From Ereboglobus luteus (GTDB taxonomy: Bacteria; Verrucomicrobiota; Verrucomicrobiia; Opitutales; Opitutaceae): a DNA stretch of 64,000 nucleotides. Shown here piece by piece: positions 18,458 through 27,541 of this stretch. Both the position numbers and the translations under genes were made by a program. Under the pieces are notes generated by a model, which saw nothing but the letters and a program-made list of their open reading frames with translations, searched no databases and had not been told where the DNA came from. The DNA is taken from positions 3,390,501 through 3,454,500 of the forward strand of contig NZ_CP023004.1 of the NCBI RefSeq assembly GCF_003096195.1, read 5' to 3'. Numbering within the stretch: the first letter of the stretch is position 1; each line of letters opens with the position of its first letter.

Positions 18458-18486
18458 GCGCCATCCACGCCATGGTGCGCTTTTTT
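18458..18486 (+). terminator. Possible intrinsic terminator after DUF3300 gene
   Basis: An imperfect GCGCC/GGTGCGC stem with a bulge is followed by six T at 18481-18486. It lies about 110 bp after the DUF3300 stop. The stem is weak, so this is tentative. Confidence 0.35.
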
Positions 18487-18530
18487 GGATTTGTCGCGAA
18501 CGAGCGGCTCATCCATGAGTGTCGGATATC

Positions 18531-19169
18531 ATGGAGTCGCACCCAAACACACGCTGGCTTGAGTGGAGCAAGCGGCTTCAAGCCATCGCCCAAACCGGAC
18601 TCACTTTTACCCAGGATTTCTACGACATTGAACGCTACAAGGCGATTCGCCAGTTGGCCGCCGAGATGCTCGCCGAGGGTTCAGGCATGGAGCAGTCCGC
18701 CATACTTGGTTTGCTGGAGAACGAAACGGGTTACGCCACGCCCAAGGTGGATGTTCGAGGCGTTGTTTTTCGCGACGACAAATTGTTGCTGGTGCGCGAG
18801 CGTGAGGATGGCAAATGGACGCTGCCGGGAGGGTGGGCGGATGTCTGCGCGTCTCCGGCGGAGAATGTCGTGCGCGAGATTCATGAGGAGTCCGGGTTGC
18901 TGACCCGCGCGTTGAAAATTCTGGCGGTGTTTGATCGCGAAAAGCATGCGCACGAACCGCCGTATGCCTTTCACATTTATAAAATGTTCATGCTGTGCGC
19001 CATTGTGGGCGGAACGGAAACGGCCGGCGAGGAGACTGATTCGGTTGGTTTTTTTGGCGAACAGGAGATCCCTGAACTGTCAATCAGCCGGGTTACAACG
19101 GCGCAAATCGCCAGAATGTTTGAGCATCATCGCAATCCGGATTTGCCGGCGGATTTTGATCGGGACTGA
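18531..19169 (+). CDS. Nudix hydrolase with N-terminal Nudix_N_2-type domain
   Basis: 212 residues. The N-terminal helical part (1-65) resembles that of ADP-ribose/ADP-glucose pyrophosphatase-like Nudix proteins ('RLQAIAQTGLTF...YDIERYKAIRQLAAEM'). The Nudix fold follows, with 'VDVRGVVFRDDKLLLVRE'. The Nudix box is 'GGWADVCASPAENVVREIHEESGL': the REXXEE core is intact, but the first glutamate of GX5EX7REUXEEXGU is alanine. That changes a conserved but not the chief catalytic residue. The substrate is unknown, probably a nucleoside-diphosphate derivative. The ATG at 18531 is preferred; a GTG at 18519 is possible. It is convergent with the LysE gene. Confidence 0.82.
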   Translation: MESHPNTRWLEWSKRLQAIAQTGLTFTQDFYDIERYKAIRQLAAEMLAEGSGMEQSAILGLLENETGYATPKVDVRGVVFRDDKLLLVREREDGKWTLPGGWADVCASPAENVVREIHEESGLLTRALKILAVFDREKHAHEPPYAFHIYKMFMLCAIVGGTETAGEETDSVGFFGEQEIPELSISRVTTAQIARMFEHHRNPDLPADFDRD

Positions 19170-19203
19170 AATGAGTGCGGCGCGTTCGAGGCGCGTCCGA
19201 ATC

Positions 19204-19902
19204 TCATTGTCCGTCAACCGGAGCCACCTGCTCCGGCGGTGGCGACGCATGATGGCGCTGGGCTTGGTAGAGTTTTTTCTGTGCCTGGTTCACGACCATG
19301 CACACGCCGAAGATGATCACGATGATGGCGGCGATCATATTTAGCCTGCGCAGGAATCCGTGACCGAGCAGGCGCGACACCGTGTGCGCGCACATGCAAA
19401 GAAGCACCCACCAGCCCATTGAGGCGACGAAGATTCCCGAGACCAGCATCGCCGCGTGCATGTGGTTTGTGTCGGGGCCGCCCATGCCTGTCGCGGCGAT
19501 GATCGTGGTCATACTGAACAGCGTGATGGGGTTCGACAAGGTGAGCACGCATGTCGAGAAGTAGGCGACAATCAGGTTGCGCTCATGCACGGGGCGCTTG
19601 ACCTCCTTGATGCGCGGCGGAGTGCAAAGCAGGAAGATGCCCATCGAGATGACCACGCCGCCGCCGACGAACTGCACCGCGGTGTTGTGCGCGTCGAGAA
19701 TCGGGAGTATCCACGAAAGAAAGAGCGCGCCGATCGCCCCGATGATGGCATCCGCCGTTGCCGCGCCGAAGCCCGACACGAGGCCGGCGAGCCGGCCGTC
19801 CGCCATCGTGCGGCGCAGGATTAAAATCGCGATGGGCCCGATCGCCACGCACACCGCAATGCCGGCTCCCAAACCTTGGGCGAAAGGTGTCAGGTCCATC
19901 AT
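19204..19902 (-). CDS. LysE/RhtB family amino-acid exporter
   Basis: 232 residues, inner membrane, with about six hydrophobic segments. It has the N-terminal LysE pattern 'GIAVCVAIGPIAILILRRTMADGRLAGLVSGFGAA' (split by charge) and 'LTLSNPITLFSM' in the middle, the usual N-P motif of the family. The last 25 residues are a polar tail rich in Gln, Pro and His. It exports an amino acid or small metabolite; the exact substrate cannot be read. It lies 75 bp downstream of greA on the same strand but behind greA's terminator, so it probably has its own promoter. Confidence 0.85.
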   Translation of the reverse strand: MMDLTPFAQGLGAGIAVCVAIGPIAILILRRTMADGRLAGLVSGFGAATADAIIGAIGALFLSWILPILDAHNTAVQFVGGGVVISMGIFLLCTPPRIKEVKRPVHERNLIVAYFSTCVLTLSNPITLFSMTTIIAATGMGGPDTNHMHAAMLVSGIFVASMGWWVLLCMCAHTVSRLLGHGFLRRLNMIAAIIVIIFGVCMVVNQAQKKLYQAQRHHASPPPEQVAPVDGQ

Positions 19903-19915
19903 GGCGCCGGTTACA

Positions 19916-19952
19916 ATAAAAACAGGCCAGCAGTGTGTTTTCTGTTGGCCTG
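19916..19952 (-). terminator. Rho-independent terminator of greA
   Basis: On the minus strand a 7-bp stem (CAGGCCA / TGGCCTG) with a 16-nt loop is followed by TTTTTATT. It starts 25 bp after the greA stop codon and separates greA from the LysE gene. Confidence 0.8.
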
Positions 19953-19977
19953 CGGAACTAGGGAGTGCTGGGTCGTG

Positions 19978-21825
19978 TTACTTGGCATCCACGTAGCGTG
20001 AGATGGCGGTAACGGTGTAGGTTTCCTCGGCGTTGCCGATTTTTACGGTGATGGTGTCGCCAACTTTTTTGGAAAGAAGGGCAAGGCCGAGCGGCGTTTT
20101 GTAGGCAATGATGTTTTGCTCGGGGATGCTGTCCCATGCGCCGAGGATCGTGTAGCTCGCATTTTTGCCGGAGGCAGTCTTGACGTCCACGACGCTGCCG
20201 ACGCTGACCTGGTCGGTGGTGGCCTCGGTGAAGTCGGTGATGCGCGCGCGGCCGATTTCCTTTTCGAGCTGCGCCTTCTGGGCCATGAGCACCTGCTGGT
20301 CCTGCTTGGCCATTTTGTATTCGGAGTTTTCCTTGAGATCGCCGTGCTCGCGGGCGGCGGCGATGGCGCGGGAGTTTTCCGGAATCTTCTTCGATTTGAT
20401 GGTTTCGTATTCCTCGCGCTTGCGCTCGTAGCTTTCGCGGGAAACGAGGAGCTGCTCCTCCTTGCTTTCGGCATCGCTGGCGACGAGCGACTGGATGGCC
20501 GGGAAGATTTTGATGAAACGGGCGAGGAGCGACTTCTTGGTGAGCTCCTCGAAACCTTGGTTGAGGAGAAGCGCGCTGGCGAGGTCTCGGGCGGTTTCGG
20601 GGTCGGCCTCGCGGAGGAGATCGCCGATGAGCTCAAGGTCGTCGCTGAGCATTTCCGCCAGCGGAATGCGGCGGGCTGACGCGGCTTGAAGCGCCTCGTA
20701 ATCGATCGCGTAGAAAATGGAGCTCAGGAGGCGGGGAGCGATGAGGTCCTGAAGGAGCTTGGCAAATTTCTTCGAGTTGCGGTTCTTGATGATCCATTGG
20801 AGAACCGGCGCGCGAAGGTTTTGCTCGGTCTGCCAGCGCTTGAGCGTCTCGGCGAGTTTTTGCGACTGCTCGTTCTCCACAAGGAAGTTGATGCATTCGG
20901 TGGTGAACTTGCCCTGGCTGTTTTTGAGGAGGCCGAAGGTGATTTCAATGTAATCGCCCGGATGGGTTTCCTTGACGAGGTCGAGGAACTTGCCCTGGAA
21001 CTGGACGGGGATTTTTTCGGCGATGGAGCCGAGTTCGCGCTGGTTTGCAACGAGCGCGCCTTGCGAGGGTTCAAGCGTGGTCACGTCGACACCGGCATGG
21101 CGTGCGAGCGAGTCGCGGATGTGCGCGCCGTAGAGTTTTTGCGCGGAGTCAAGCTGGTTGCTGCTTTTTACGGCCTCGGTGACCGCGTCGAGAACCTTGC
21201 TGACATCCTTCTTGGTGTTTTTGGAGGCGGTAAGCGTGTGCAGGAGTTCCTCGGCGAGCGCGATGCGGCGGCGGGCGGAACGGGTGGCGTTAAAATCGTC
21301 CTCAATCTCATCCTCGGCGGCGATGGGCACCTCGCGAAGAATGTAGCACTCGGTTTTTTTCTCGGGAATGACGATGCGCGGGTCGCGGGCGATGGCTTTT
21401 TTGGCGGCGGTCCACCATTTTTTAAACGCGGGCTGGCCGACGACTTGCGCGAGGGTGAGCTCGAGGTCGATGGCGGTCGTGGCGTGGTTGGGGTAGGATT
21501 TCAGCGCCTCGACAATAAGCTCCGCGGGCGCCTCGGTGATAAGTTTGTTGATCGTGGCGGCTTCCGTCTGTTTGCGAACGAGGAGGTGTTTCTCGTTAAG
21601 CACCTGCATGGTGTTCACGCAAAAGGCGGGGTCCATGGAGTGGCCTTTTTTCTCAAGGAAATCGATGATGAGGCGTTGCGAGCCCTCGTTGTAGGACTTG
21701 ATCTGGCCGAAACCCCAGCTGTTGTGGATAACGTAGCTGCCGGCTTTCATGGCCTCGAGCTTGGCTTTGGACGCTTTGAGCGTGGGATTTTTTGCGATGA
21801 GCGCGTTGACAGCTTCCGAATTCAT
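19978..21825 (-). CDS. greA: Long GreA-type transcription elongation factor
   Basis: 615 residues, about four times the length of an ordinary GreA. The last 155 or so residues are a complete GreA. They have an N-terminal coiled coil with 'AAAREHGDLKENSEYKMAK', keeping the acidic tip residues (D and E of GDLKENSEY) that help RNA polymerase cleave backtracked RNA. An FKBP-like C-domain follows ('VSVGSVVDVKTASGK', 'YKTPLGLALLSKKVGD'). The preceding 460 residues are helical, start 'MNSEAVNALIAKNPTLKASK' and contain 'SYVIHNSWGFGQIKSY', a small beta motif. Chlamydial GreA carries a comparably long N-terminal extension, so this appears to be a PVC-group form. The ATG at 21825 is chosen; upstream codons contain the likely promoter. 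Confidence 0.88.
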   Translation of the reverse strand: MNSEAVNALIAKNPTLKASKAKLEAMKAGSYVIHNSWGFGQIKSYNEGSQRLIIDFLEKKGHSMDPAFCVNTMQVLNEKHLLVRKQTEAATINKLITEAPAELIVEALKSYPNHATTAIDLELTLAQVVGQPAFKKWWTAAKKAIARDPRIVIPEKKTECYILREVPIAAEDEIEDDFNATRSARRRIALAEELLHTLTASKNTKKDVSKVLDAVTEAVKSSNQLDSAQKLYGAHIRDSLARHAGVDVTTLEPSQGALVANQRELGSIAEKIPVQFQGKFLDLVKETHPGDYIEITFGLLKNSQGKFTTECINFLVENEQSQKLAETLKRWQTEQNLRAPVLQWIIKNRNSKKFAKLLQDLIAPRLLSSIFYAIDYEALQAASARRIPLAEMLSDDLELIGDLLREADPETARDLASALLLNQGFEELTKKSLLARFIKIFPAIQSLVASDAESKEEQLLVSRESYERKREEYETIKSKKIPENSRAIAAAREHGDLKENSEYKMAKQDQQVLMAQKAQLEKEIGRARITDFTEATTDQVSVGSVVDVKTASGKNASYTILGAWDSIPEQNIIAYKTPLGLALLSKKVGDTITVKIGNAEETYTVTAISRYVDAK

Positions 21826-21854
21826 AATGGTCAGTTCAGTTTTGAGAATCTGAG

Positions 21855-21884
21855 AGTCAAACGCTACTGCGGCGCACATGTCAA
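21855..21884 (-). promoter_or_regulatory. Candidate sigma-70 promoter for greA
   Basis: A perfect TTGACA lies on the minus strand at 21884-21879. With an 18-bp spacer the -10 would be TTGACT (3 of 6 to consensus), 30 bp before the ATG. The -35 is convincing, the -10 weak. Confidence 0.35.
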
Positions 21885-22020
21885 CCCAGCGGCTCCAGTT
21901 CGTGAAATTTGGACGAGTTCTTGAGTTTTTTGTTTTTCAAACCCGTCGTTTTTTGACATTAGAGCGCGCGCCGTCCGGAGAAACAATGCGGGGAAAAGCG
22001 GGAATGCGTTCGGCAACACC

Positions 22021-23448
22021 TCATGGCGTTCGCCCGATATTGGCCAGGCTTCGGTCAACATCGCGCTCCCATTCGGTTATCTCGCGGGTTAGCCGTTCCA
22101 CAATCGCCGGCTCGGTTTTTGCCAGATTGCGAGTTTCCCCCGGGTCTTGGTCCAGCCTGAACAGCGCGGGCGCATTTTCCTTGGAAAGGTGGAGCTTCCA
22201 CGGTCCGGAACGCACGGCCCGCCGTCCGCGGAAACGCCAGAAAACCGACCGTTCGGGCAATGCATCTTCTTTTTGCAAGTGTTTCACCAAGCTGACTCCA
22301 TCAGGATGCAGGACCTTGGTTTCGGGCAGAGGCACACCCGCGAGCTCCAGCGCAGTCGGGACAATGTCCATGGTCATCGCCACTGCCGCACTCGTCCGGC
22401 CGGCGGGGATTTGTCCGGGCCAGCGGGCGATTGCAGGCACCCGATGCCCGCCTTCGAAAAGGGACATTTTGCCGCCTTGATATGCTCCATGGTTGGAAAT
22501 CTCCCCGCGATACCGCCCTTGATACTCAAGGTAACCGCCATTGTCGGAGGTAAAAATCACCAGCGTGTCACCTTCCAGTCCCAGCTGTCGCAGGGGGTCC
22601 AGTATTCGTCCGGTGCTGCGGTCCACATCGCCAATCATCTCCTGCACGACTTCGCGCAACTCCGGCCCGCCCACATGCGGCCCGAGCCGACTGTCGGCGG
22701 GATTGGTTATGCCGTAATAGCCTTTGCCCAGCTTGCGATGGGGCTCGTCGCTGGAGCGCATCCAGGGAAAATGGATGGCCGCGTGCGAAACAAAGAGAAA
22801 AAACGGACGGGCCTTGTTCCGTTGGATGAATTGAATGGAATAGTCGGTGATGAGGCGCGTGGTGTTGCCGGGCTGCTTCTCCGGCTTCAGCACTTCGTTT
22901 TCCCACCAATCGGGGAGGCCCGCGCGATTGATTTGGGCCGAGTAATCGCCTTCGCTGCAAATGAGCCCGCGGAATTCACCGAACCCGAAACGCACCGGAT
23001 TCTCGTCGGGATGATGTCCGAGATGCCATTTGCCAAACAGTCCTGTCTCATACCCGGCCGCGCGCAAATGCTGCGCCAGCGTGACTGTCTTCGCGGGCAA
23101 CCCATGCCGCTCCGCTGGAAATTCCATGATCGGCAATGCGGACTCAATGCCAACGCGCTGGGGATAGCGTCCCGTGAGAAATGCCGCGCGAGTCGGCGAG
23201 CACATCGGGCCGTTGGCATGAAAGTCGGTGAAACGCATTCCCTCGCGGGCCATTTTATCCAGGCGCGGTGTCGGCTTGCCGGGGTTTCCGTAGCAGCCGA
23301 GGTCGGCATAACCCAAGTCGTCCGCCAATATCACCACAATATTGGGCGGACGTTTGAGGGCAGGCGGGGAAGCGGCGCCGGCGGCCGAGGCGGCGCTTCC
23401 CGCCAATCCGGCGAGCGAGGCAATAATCAATCGGCGGCGGTGCGTCAT
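22021..23448 (-). CDS. Secreted arylsulfatase (sulfatase family S1)
   Basis: 475 residues. It would remove sulfate esters from a carbohydrate in the periplasm. The N-terminus has a twin-arginine-like/basic signal ('THRRRLIIASLAG', Ala-rich to about residue 26). Metal-binding aspartates are in 'ILADDLGYADLG'. The modification motif is C83-S-P-T-R with downstream 'LTGRYPQRVG', so the cysteine must become formylglycine; no maturase gene is in the window. It also has 'GKWHLG' and 'FTSDNGGYLEYQG'. It sits 8 bp after the TonB receptor and is almost certainly its co-transcribed partner. Confidence 0.93.
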   Translation of the reverse strand: MTHRRRLIIASLAGLAGSAASAAGAASPPALKRPPNIVVILADDLGYADLGCYGNPGKPTPRLDKMAREGMRFTDFHANGPMCSPTRAAFLTGRYPQRVGIESALPIMEFPAERHGLPAKTVTLAQHLRAAGYETGLFGKWHLGHHPDENPVRFGFGEFRGLICSEGDYSAQINRAGLPDWWENEVLKPEKQPGNTTRLITDYSIQFIQRNKARPFFLFVSHAAIHFPWMRSSDEPHRKLGKGYYGITNPADSRLGPHVGGPELREVVQEMIGDVDRSTGRILDPLRQLGLEGDTLVIFTSDNGGYLEYQGRYRGEISNHGAYQGGKMSLFEGGHRVPAIARWPGQIPAGRTSAAVAMTMDIVPTALELAGVPLPETKVLHPDGVSLVKHLQKEDALPERSVFWRFRGRRAVRSGPWKLHLSKENAPALFRLDQDPGETRNLAKTEPAIVERLTREITEWERDVDRSLANIGRTP

Positions 23449-23456
23449 TTGTTAAT

Positions 23457-26441
23457 TTAGAAACGCCCGCTGATGCCCATGTTCAGGCGCGCTCCATAGA
23501 CTTCGGTGACATAAGTGCGGGAGCGATCCCCCACATACCAATCGGGCGAATGATTAAAGGCATTCAGGTAATCCACAAAAAAGTTGAGCCTCGAGTTGAG
23601 CCGGTATTGGACGTTGAAATCCCAGGTCGGGTCGTCCGTCTTGTAGGTGCCTGCTGTTGCCGCCGCCGAGAAGCGGAAATAATAACTGCCCTTGAAGTGA
23701 TGGGTGGCACGGAGTGTGAGCTTGCCGATTTTATATACAATTCCGGCATTATAGGTGGTGGGCACAAATTCGACCAGCGGACTTTCCTCGCCCGCGGCAT
23801 TGGTGCCCGAAGTGTTGAGCCGGGTGTAGTTGGCCCAGAGTGTCAGGCCCTTGAACGGCTTCGGAAGGAAGTGAAGCGATTGATTATAATTAAGCTCCAG
23901 GCCGTCGATGCGCGCGTCTCCCATGTTGTCCCTGGTGGTGAAGGTAAAGCCCTCATAGCGTCCGTCGAACCCGTTGCCCGGACCTTCCCCGATGATGCGA
24001 TGGGTCGTGGCGATGAAATCGGTAATGTCCTTGCGAAAAACACCGGCGGAAATAACGCCGGCCGGCTCCAGGTAATACTCAATGCTAAGGTCGTAGTTTT
24101 TGCTGTATTGCGGCTTCAGACTTGGATTCGAGGAAACCACGGTGCCGTCATCATCGACCCCGCCCCGGTAGGTCACGGTTGTGTAGGGAATCAATTCCTT
24201 GATTTCCGGACGTCCGCACGAGGTCGAGTAACTGGCGCGCAGCACGAAATTGCGCACCACATTGTAGGTGACATGCACGCTCGGGAAAACCTTGGAGTAG
24301 CTTCCCCTTCGCTCAATTGTTGTTTGGTCGGGATTGTATGGATCGGAAAGCGAGCCCCGCGCCTTCACGCGCGTTTCCTCGGCGCGCACTCCGGCCAGAA
24401 TGGTAAGCGGTCCGATACTTGAAGTGGCCTGAATGTATCCGGCGTTAACCAGTTCCCGCGATTCGCCGGGAATCGCCTTTTTTGAAACCGTGGTGCCGTT
24501 TTCGGAAAACTGCTCCGGATGTGTCTTGAAGTGGCTCCGAAACCGATCGAAATCGAGTTGATCCATTCCCTCGTAATGCCCGTCAAAAAGGCCGTAGCTT
24601 TTCGAGCCTTTCAGAAAACCGGACAGGTTGTCGTCATTGATGCTGGTGTCGGGATTGACGCCCTGCACTCCGTCAACGCCGACGTAATACCATTTTGGCC
24701 GATAGGTGTTGAGCATCCAGCGGGTTTGGTGGCGCATGTCGAAACCGCTCTTTAGTTTCACCGGATTATTAAATACACGCAGTGTTTTTTCCGCATCAAT
24801 GCGATAGTTTGTGATGTCGTCCTTGGTGCGGTCGGGTTGCTCAATCCACTCGGCCTTGTATAAATTAAAATTGCTGCCGTATGCGATGGAGGGACCTATG
24901 GTTTGCGTATACTTGGGGCGGTCGCGGTCTGTTGTGTCGATCGCCATGCCGATGCCGGGCAACGTTGCGTTAAGGGCAAGGTAATTGTTGGTTGCCCGCC
25001 CGGGATTGTAGGAAAACTCAGTGGTCACAAGACCATCCGTGAATTTTTTCTCACCGCCAAGGGCCGCCTTGAATGTTCTTTGGTAACGCCGCTCTTCCGC
25101 CGCGCACGATGTGAAGGTGGCGTTTAACAATTCCGTGAAGGTCCCGGTGTATCCGGGGGCGATGCCGGCTGTCTGATTACTCGCGGTCCGAGGGGTTTTT
25201 CCTGCTTCAATGTCGGCGCGACTGACTTTGTTATAATCGGCAACCCGGCGGCTGCCGGTTGCGTTTGTGTTAAAGCTCAGGCGTTCAGTATGGAAATTAT
25301 AATAGGTTCCGGCGAGCTTCACCCAAGTGCGCAGCGTTTTGTTGAAACGGTATTCAAAGTTGGCGCTTATGCCGCCGCGTCTCCTCGTGTTGGTGTCGTC
25401 AAGATAGCGCGCGCGACTGTTGATGGGCTGGCCTTTCACGAGATACGCGCCTTGCACACGGTCGCGATGGCTCACCGTCTCGGTATAGCTCGCCGAAAAG
25501 GCGATACCGAGCCGCCTGCCGAAAAAGGTGTCCATATAGCTGATCGCGGCAGTCGGCGTAACCGGTGTGCTGGAGCGATAGGTGTTGAGGTTCGCGCCCG
25601 CGCGATAATCGATGACCCGGTTGCGATAATCGAAGGCGGATTTTGTCACGAGATTCACCGAGCCGCCCAATGAGTCCGCGGGCATGTCGGGACGGTTTCC
25701 TTTTGTGATTTCAATTTCCTTGATTGAGTCCGAGGGAATCTGGTCGACAAGCATCGCGCGGTCGCCTTGTGGCATCACACCGATGGTCGGCGAGGATGAG
25801 CGCGTGCCGTCAAGTGTCACCGAATTCATATCTGGAGGCGTGCCGCGCACACTGACGCCAATGACATCGCCCGCTTCGATATTTACCGCGAGGCCGGGTA
25901 GGTTTTGGAGGAAATTTCCCACATTGCCGTCGGCCACATTTCCGTAGGCATCCATTGAAATCACGCTGACGACATTCTCCGCGTTGCGCTGCCGTGTGAT
26001 TGACGCCGCGTTTCCCTCGCGCTCGCCGGTGACGACGATTTTTTCCAAGCGCACAATCTCGTCCGCGTCCTTTAGCTCGATTGGCAAATCCACCATCGCC
26101 CCCGCAGTCACATTAACCGTCTTCGACCAAGGCATGAGGCCCGTGTAATAAACCTCGATCACGTGCGTGCCCTCGGGAATCCGATAAAATGAAAACTCTC
26201 CCTCTCGCGAGGTTGTGGTTCGCAGATTCAGCGCCCGGACGCTGACTGTCGCGCCCTCAAGATACGCGCCGGTCGCCTCGTTGGAAACTCGGCCCGTCAT
26301 GGTGCCACTGCCCGAGCCGGCCGGCTGTGCCGGGATGCGCGGCAGTAGAACAAATAATATTGCAAAAAGAGTCAGCGCCGCGCGGGCCGCGGACAAAGAG
26401 AATATAGACGGTATTGGCGACTGTGGGTGCGGGGATTTCAT
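23457..26441 (-). CDS. TonB-dependent receptor with carboxypeptidase-like N-domain
   Basis: 994 residues, outer membrane. It has a signal peptide (about 18-42), then a CarboxypepD_reg-like fold at 45-125 ('MTGRVSNEATGAYLEGATVSVRAL'), then the plug ('IVVTGEREGNAASI', 'NVGNFLQNLPGLAVN', 'ISVRG..PDMNSVTLDG' type). The rest is a long barrel ending in phenylalanine (MGISGRF). The plug resembles the TonB-Xanth-Caul group that imports oligosaccharides. The ATG at 26441 is chosen because it begins the signal peptide; the frame is open upstream through non-coding promoter DNA. The sulfatase gene follows, and the FCD-AraC regulator gene is divergent. Confidence 0.93.
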   Translation of the reverse strand: MKSPHPQSPIPSIFSLSAARAALTLFAILFVLLPRIPAQPAGSGSGTMTGRVSNEATGAYLEGATVSVRALNLRTTTSREGEFSFYRIPEGTHVIEVYYTGLMPWSKTVNVTAGAMVDLPIELKDADEIVRLEKIVVTGEREGNAASITRQRNAENVVSVISMDAYGNVADGNVGNFLQNLPGLAVNIEAGDVIGVSVRGTPPDMNSVTLDGTRSSSPTIGVMPQGDRAMLVDQIPSDSIKEIEITKGNRPDMPADSLGGSVNLVTKSAFDYRNRVIDYRAGANLNTYRSSTPVTPTAAISYMDTFFGRRLGIAFSASYTETVSHRDRVQGAYLVKGQPINSRARYLDDTNTRRRGGISANFEYRFNKTLRTWVKLAGTYYNFHTERLSFNTNATGSRRVADYNKVSRADIEAGKTPRTASNQTAGIAPGYTGTFTELLNATFTSCAAEERRYQRTFKAALGGEKKFTDGLVTTEFSYNPGRATNNYLALNATLPGIGMAIDTTDRDRPKYTQTIGPSIAYGSNFNLYKAEWIEQPDRTKDDITNYRIDAEKTLRVFNNPVKLKSGFDMRHQTRWMLNTYRPKWYYVGVDGVQGVNPDTSINDDNLSGFLKGSKSYGLFDGHYEGMDQLDFDRFRSHFKTHPEQFSENGTTVSKKAIPGESRELVNAGYIQATSSIGPLTILAGVRAEETRVKARGSLSDPYNPDQTTIERRGSYSKVFPSVHVTYNVVRNFVLRASYSTSCGRPEIKELIPYTTVTYRGGVDDDGTVVSSNPSLKPQYSKNYDLSIEYYLEPAGVISAGVFRKDITDFIATTHRIIGEGPGNGFDGRYEGFTFTTRDNMGDARIDGLELNYNQSLHFLPKPFKGLTLWANYTRLNTSGTNAAGEESPLVEFVPTTYNAGIVYKIGKLTLRATHHFKGSYYFRFSAAATAGTYKTDDPTWDFNVQYRLNSRLNFFVDYLNAFNHSPDWYVGDRSRTYVTEVYGARLNMGISGRF

Positions 26442-26546
26442 GGTAAGAATCGGGTTTTGGGAGGGGGATTTGATTGCCGGGCGTTGAATCGATTTGCCTA
26501 GTTCGGTAATTACGCTTGTTTTTATCCAGCATTTGATTTTTATTTT

Positions 26547-26616
26547 CAAGCAGTGACAAACGTCCGAATATAGAATGCCCAGCCCCGCATATATTATTGT
26601 TTGATTTCGCATATTT
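26547..26616. promoter_or_regulatory. Shared 70-bp upstream element, copy A
   Basis: This lies in the 208-bp gap between the TonB receptor and the divergent FCD-AraC gene, starting 105 nt from the receptor's ATG. It aligns without gaps to 31063-31132, with 48 of 70 identical and 24 of 30 in the core that begins GCATA and ends GATTTCGCATATTT. A GAATCGAT 45 nt from the start codon is shared as well. It is probably an operator and promoter region. Confidence 0.7.
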
Positions 26617-26649
26617 TTAAAAACTATAAGGCGAAAATATTTTACAGTT

Positions 26650-27450
26650 ATGACAGACGACGAACTTCGCAGACTCTCATCGCTCCGATCCCTGATCGAG
26701 GGCTTCGGCTCGCGCTGTGCCGCGGTGCAACTGGCGGGCAAGCACGAGCAGATCGACGCATTGCATGAAATTGCGAAACGCCTGAACAAGGCGGCGCGCA
26801 AGCGTGATTACGAGGGCTTCCGCAATGCGGACGCGCAATTGCACGAAACAATAATGGAGGCAGCCGGCGTTCCCTTTTTGCGCGAAGTCTGGAAAATTGT
26901 GTGGAACGGGCTCTCCGAATTTCACGAGCGCGGCTTCAAGGAATATGTCACCGACCCGCGCACGCTCATTGGCGAACATGAGTATTTGCTCGAAACAATC
27001 GCCCGCAGCGATGCCGCCGCCGCCGAGGATGCGGCGCGCTGCCATGCCGAGGCCAACTGGGCGCGGTTGGCGGCGCGCAAGCAAAAAACCAGCAAGGGCA
27101 CCGAGCCGTTTCATTTCGCGGAGGCGCACATAGCCGCGCATTTGCATTGCCCGCTGCGCTTGGAGGAGGTTGCGGCAAAAATCGCCTTCACCAGCCCGGG
27201 AAATCTCTCCCGTTTGTTCAGGCAGCATTACGGTCTCAGCTTCAAGGCGCATTTGCAAAAATTGCGCATGGCAAAAGCAGCGGAACTGCTTGCATCGACC
27301 GGCCTTCCGGTCGCGACAATCGCCCGGCGCGTGGGATATCGTGATGTGTCGCGTTTCGCGCAGCATTTCCGCAGGCATTATAAAATGCTGCCCCGGGAAT
27401 GGCGAAGCACGACGGCGGACGGGCGCGCGCAAGGAAACACGGTATTCTGA
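26650..27450 (+). CDS. FCD-AraC fusion transcriptional regulator
   Basis: 266 residues with an unusual architecture. Residues 1-145 look like an FCD ligand-binding domain, normally the C-terminal half of FadR-type GntR regulators. The usual metal ligands are present: D61 and H65 in 'DAQLHETI', H110 in 'GEHEYL' and H132 in 'CHAEAN'. There is no GntR winged helix in front. Residues 155-255 are an AraC/XylS DNA-binding domain ('LEEVAAKIAFTSPGNLSRLF' and 'GYRDVSRFAQHFRRHY'). It probably senses a small acid, perhaps a sugar acid, and controls the divergent receptor-sulfatase operon. The ATG at 26650 is the first in frame. Confidence 0.82.
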   Translation: MTDDELRRLSSLRSLIEGFGSRCAAVQLAGKHEQIDALHEIAKRLNKAARKRDYEGFRNADAQLHETIMEAAGVPFLREVWKIVWNGLSEFHERGFKEYVTDPRTLIGEHEYLLETIARSDAAAAEDAARCHAEANWARLAARKQKTSKGTEPFHFAEAHIAAHLHCPLRLEEVAAKIAFTSPGNLSRLFRQHYGLSFKAHLQKLRMAKAAELLASTGLPVATIARRVGYRDVSRFAQHFRRHYKMLPREWRSTTADGRAQGNTVF

Positions 27451-27480
27451 TCACCCAGGCGCGATTGTGACTGGACCGGA

Positions 27481-27512
27481 GGGTAGGGCGGTTGCCAGAC
27501 TGTCGCAATTCG
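27481..27512. repeat. Degraded copy of type 1 palindrome
   Basis: GGTAGGGCGGTTG followed by CCAGACTGTCGCAA resembles the element at 8271-8295. It lies between two convergent genes. The pairing arms have decayed. Confidence 0.4.
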
Positions 27513-27541
27513 CGGCGCCCGCAGGGCCGCTTATTATTCGC

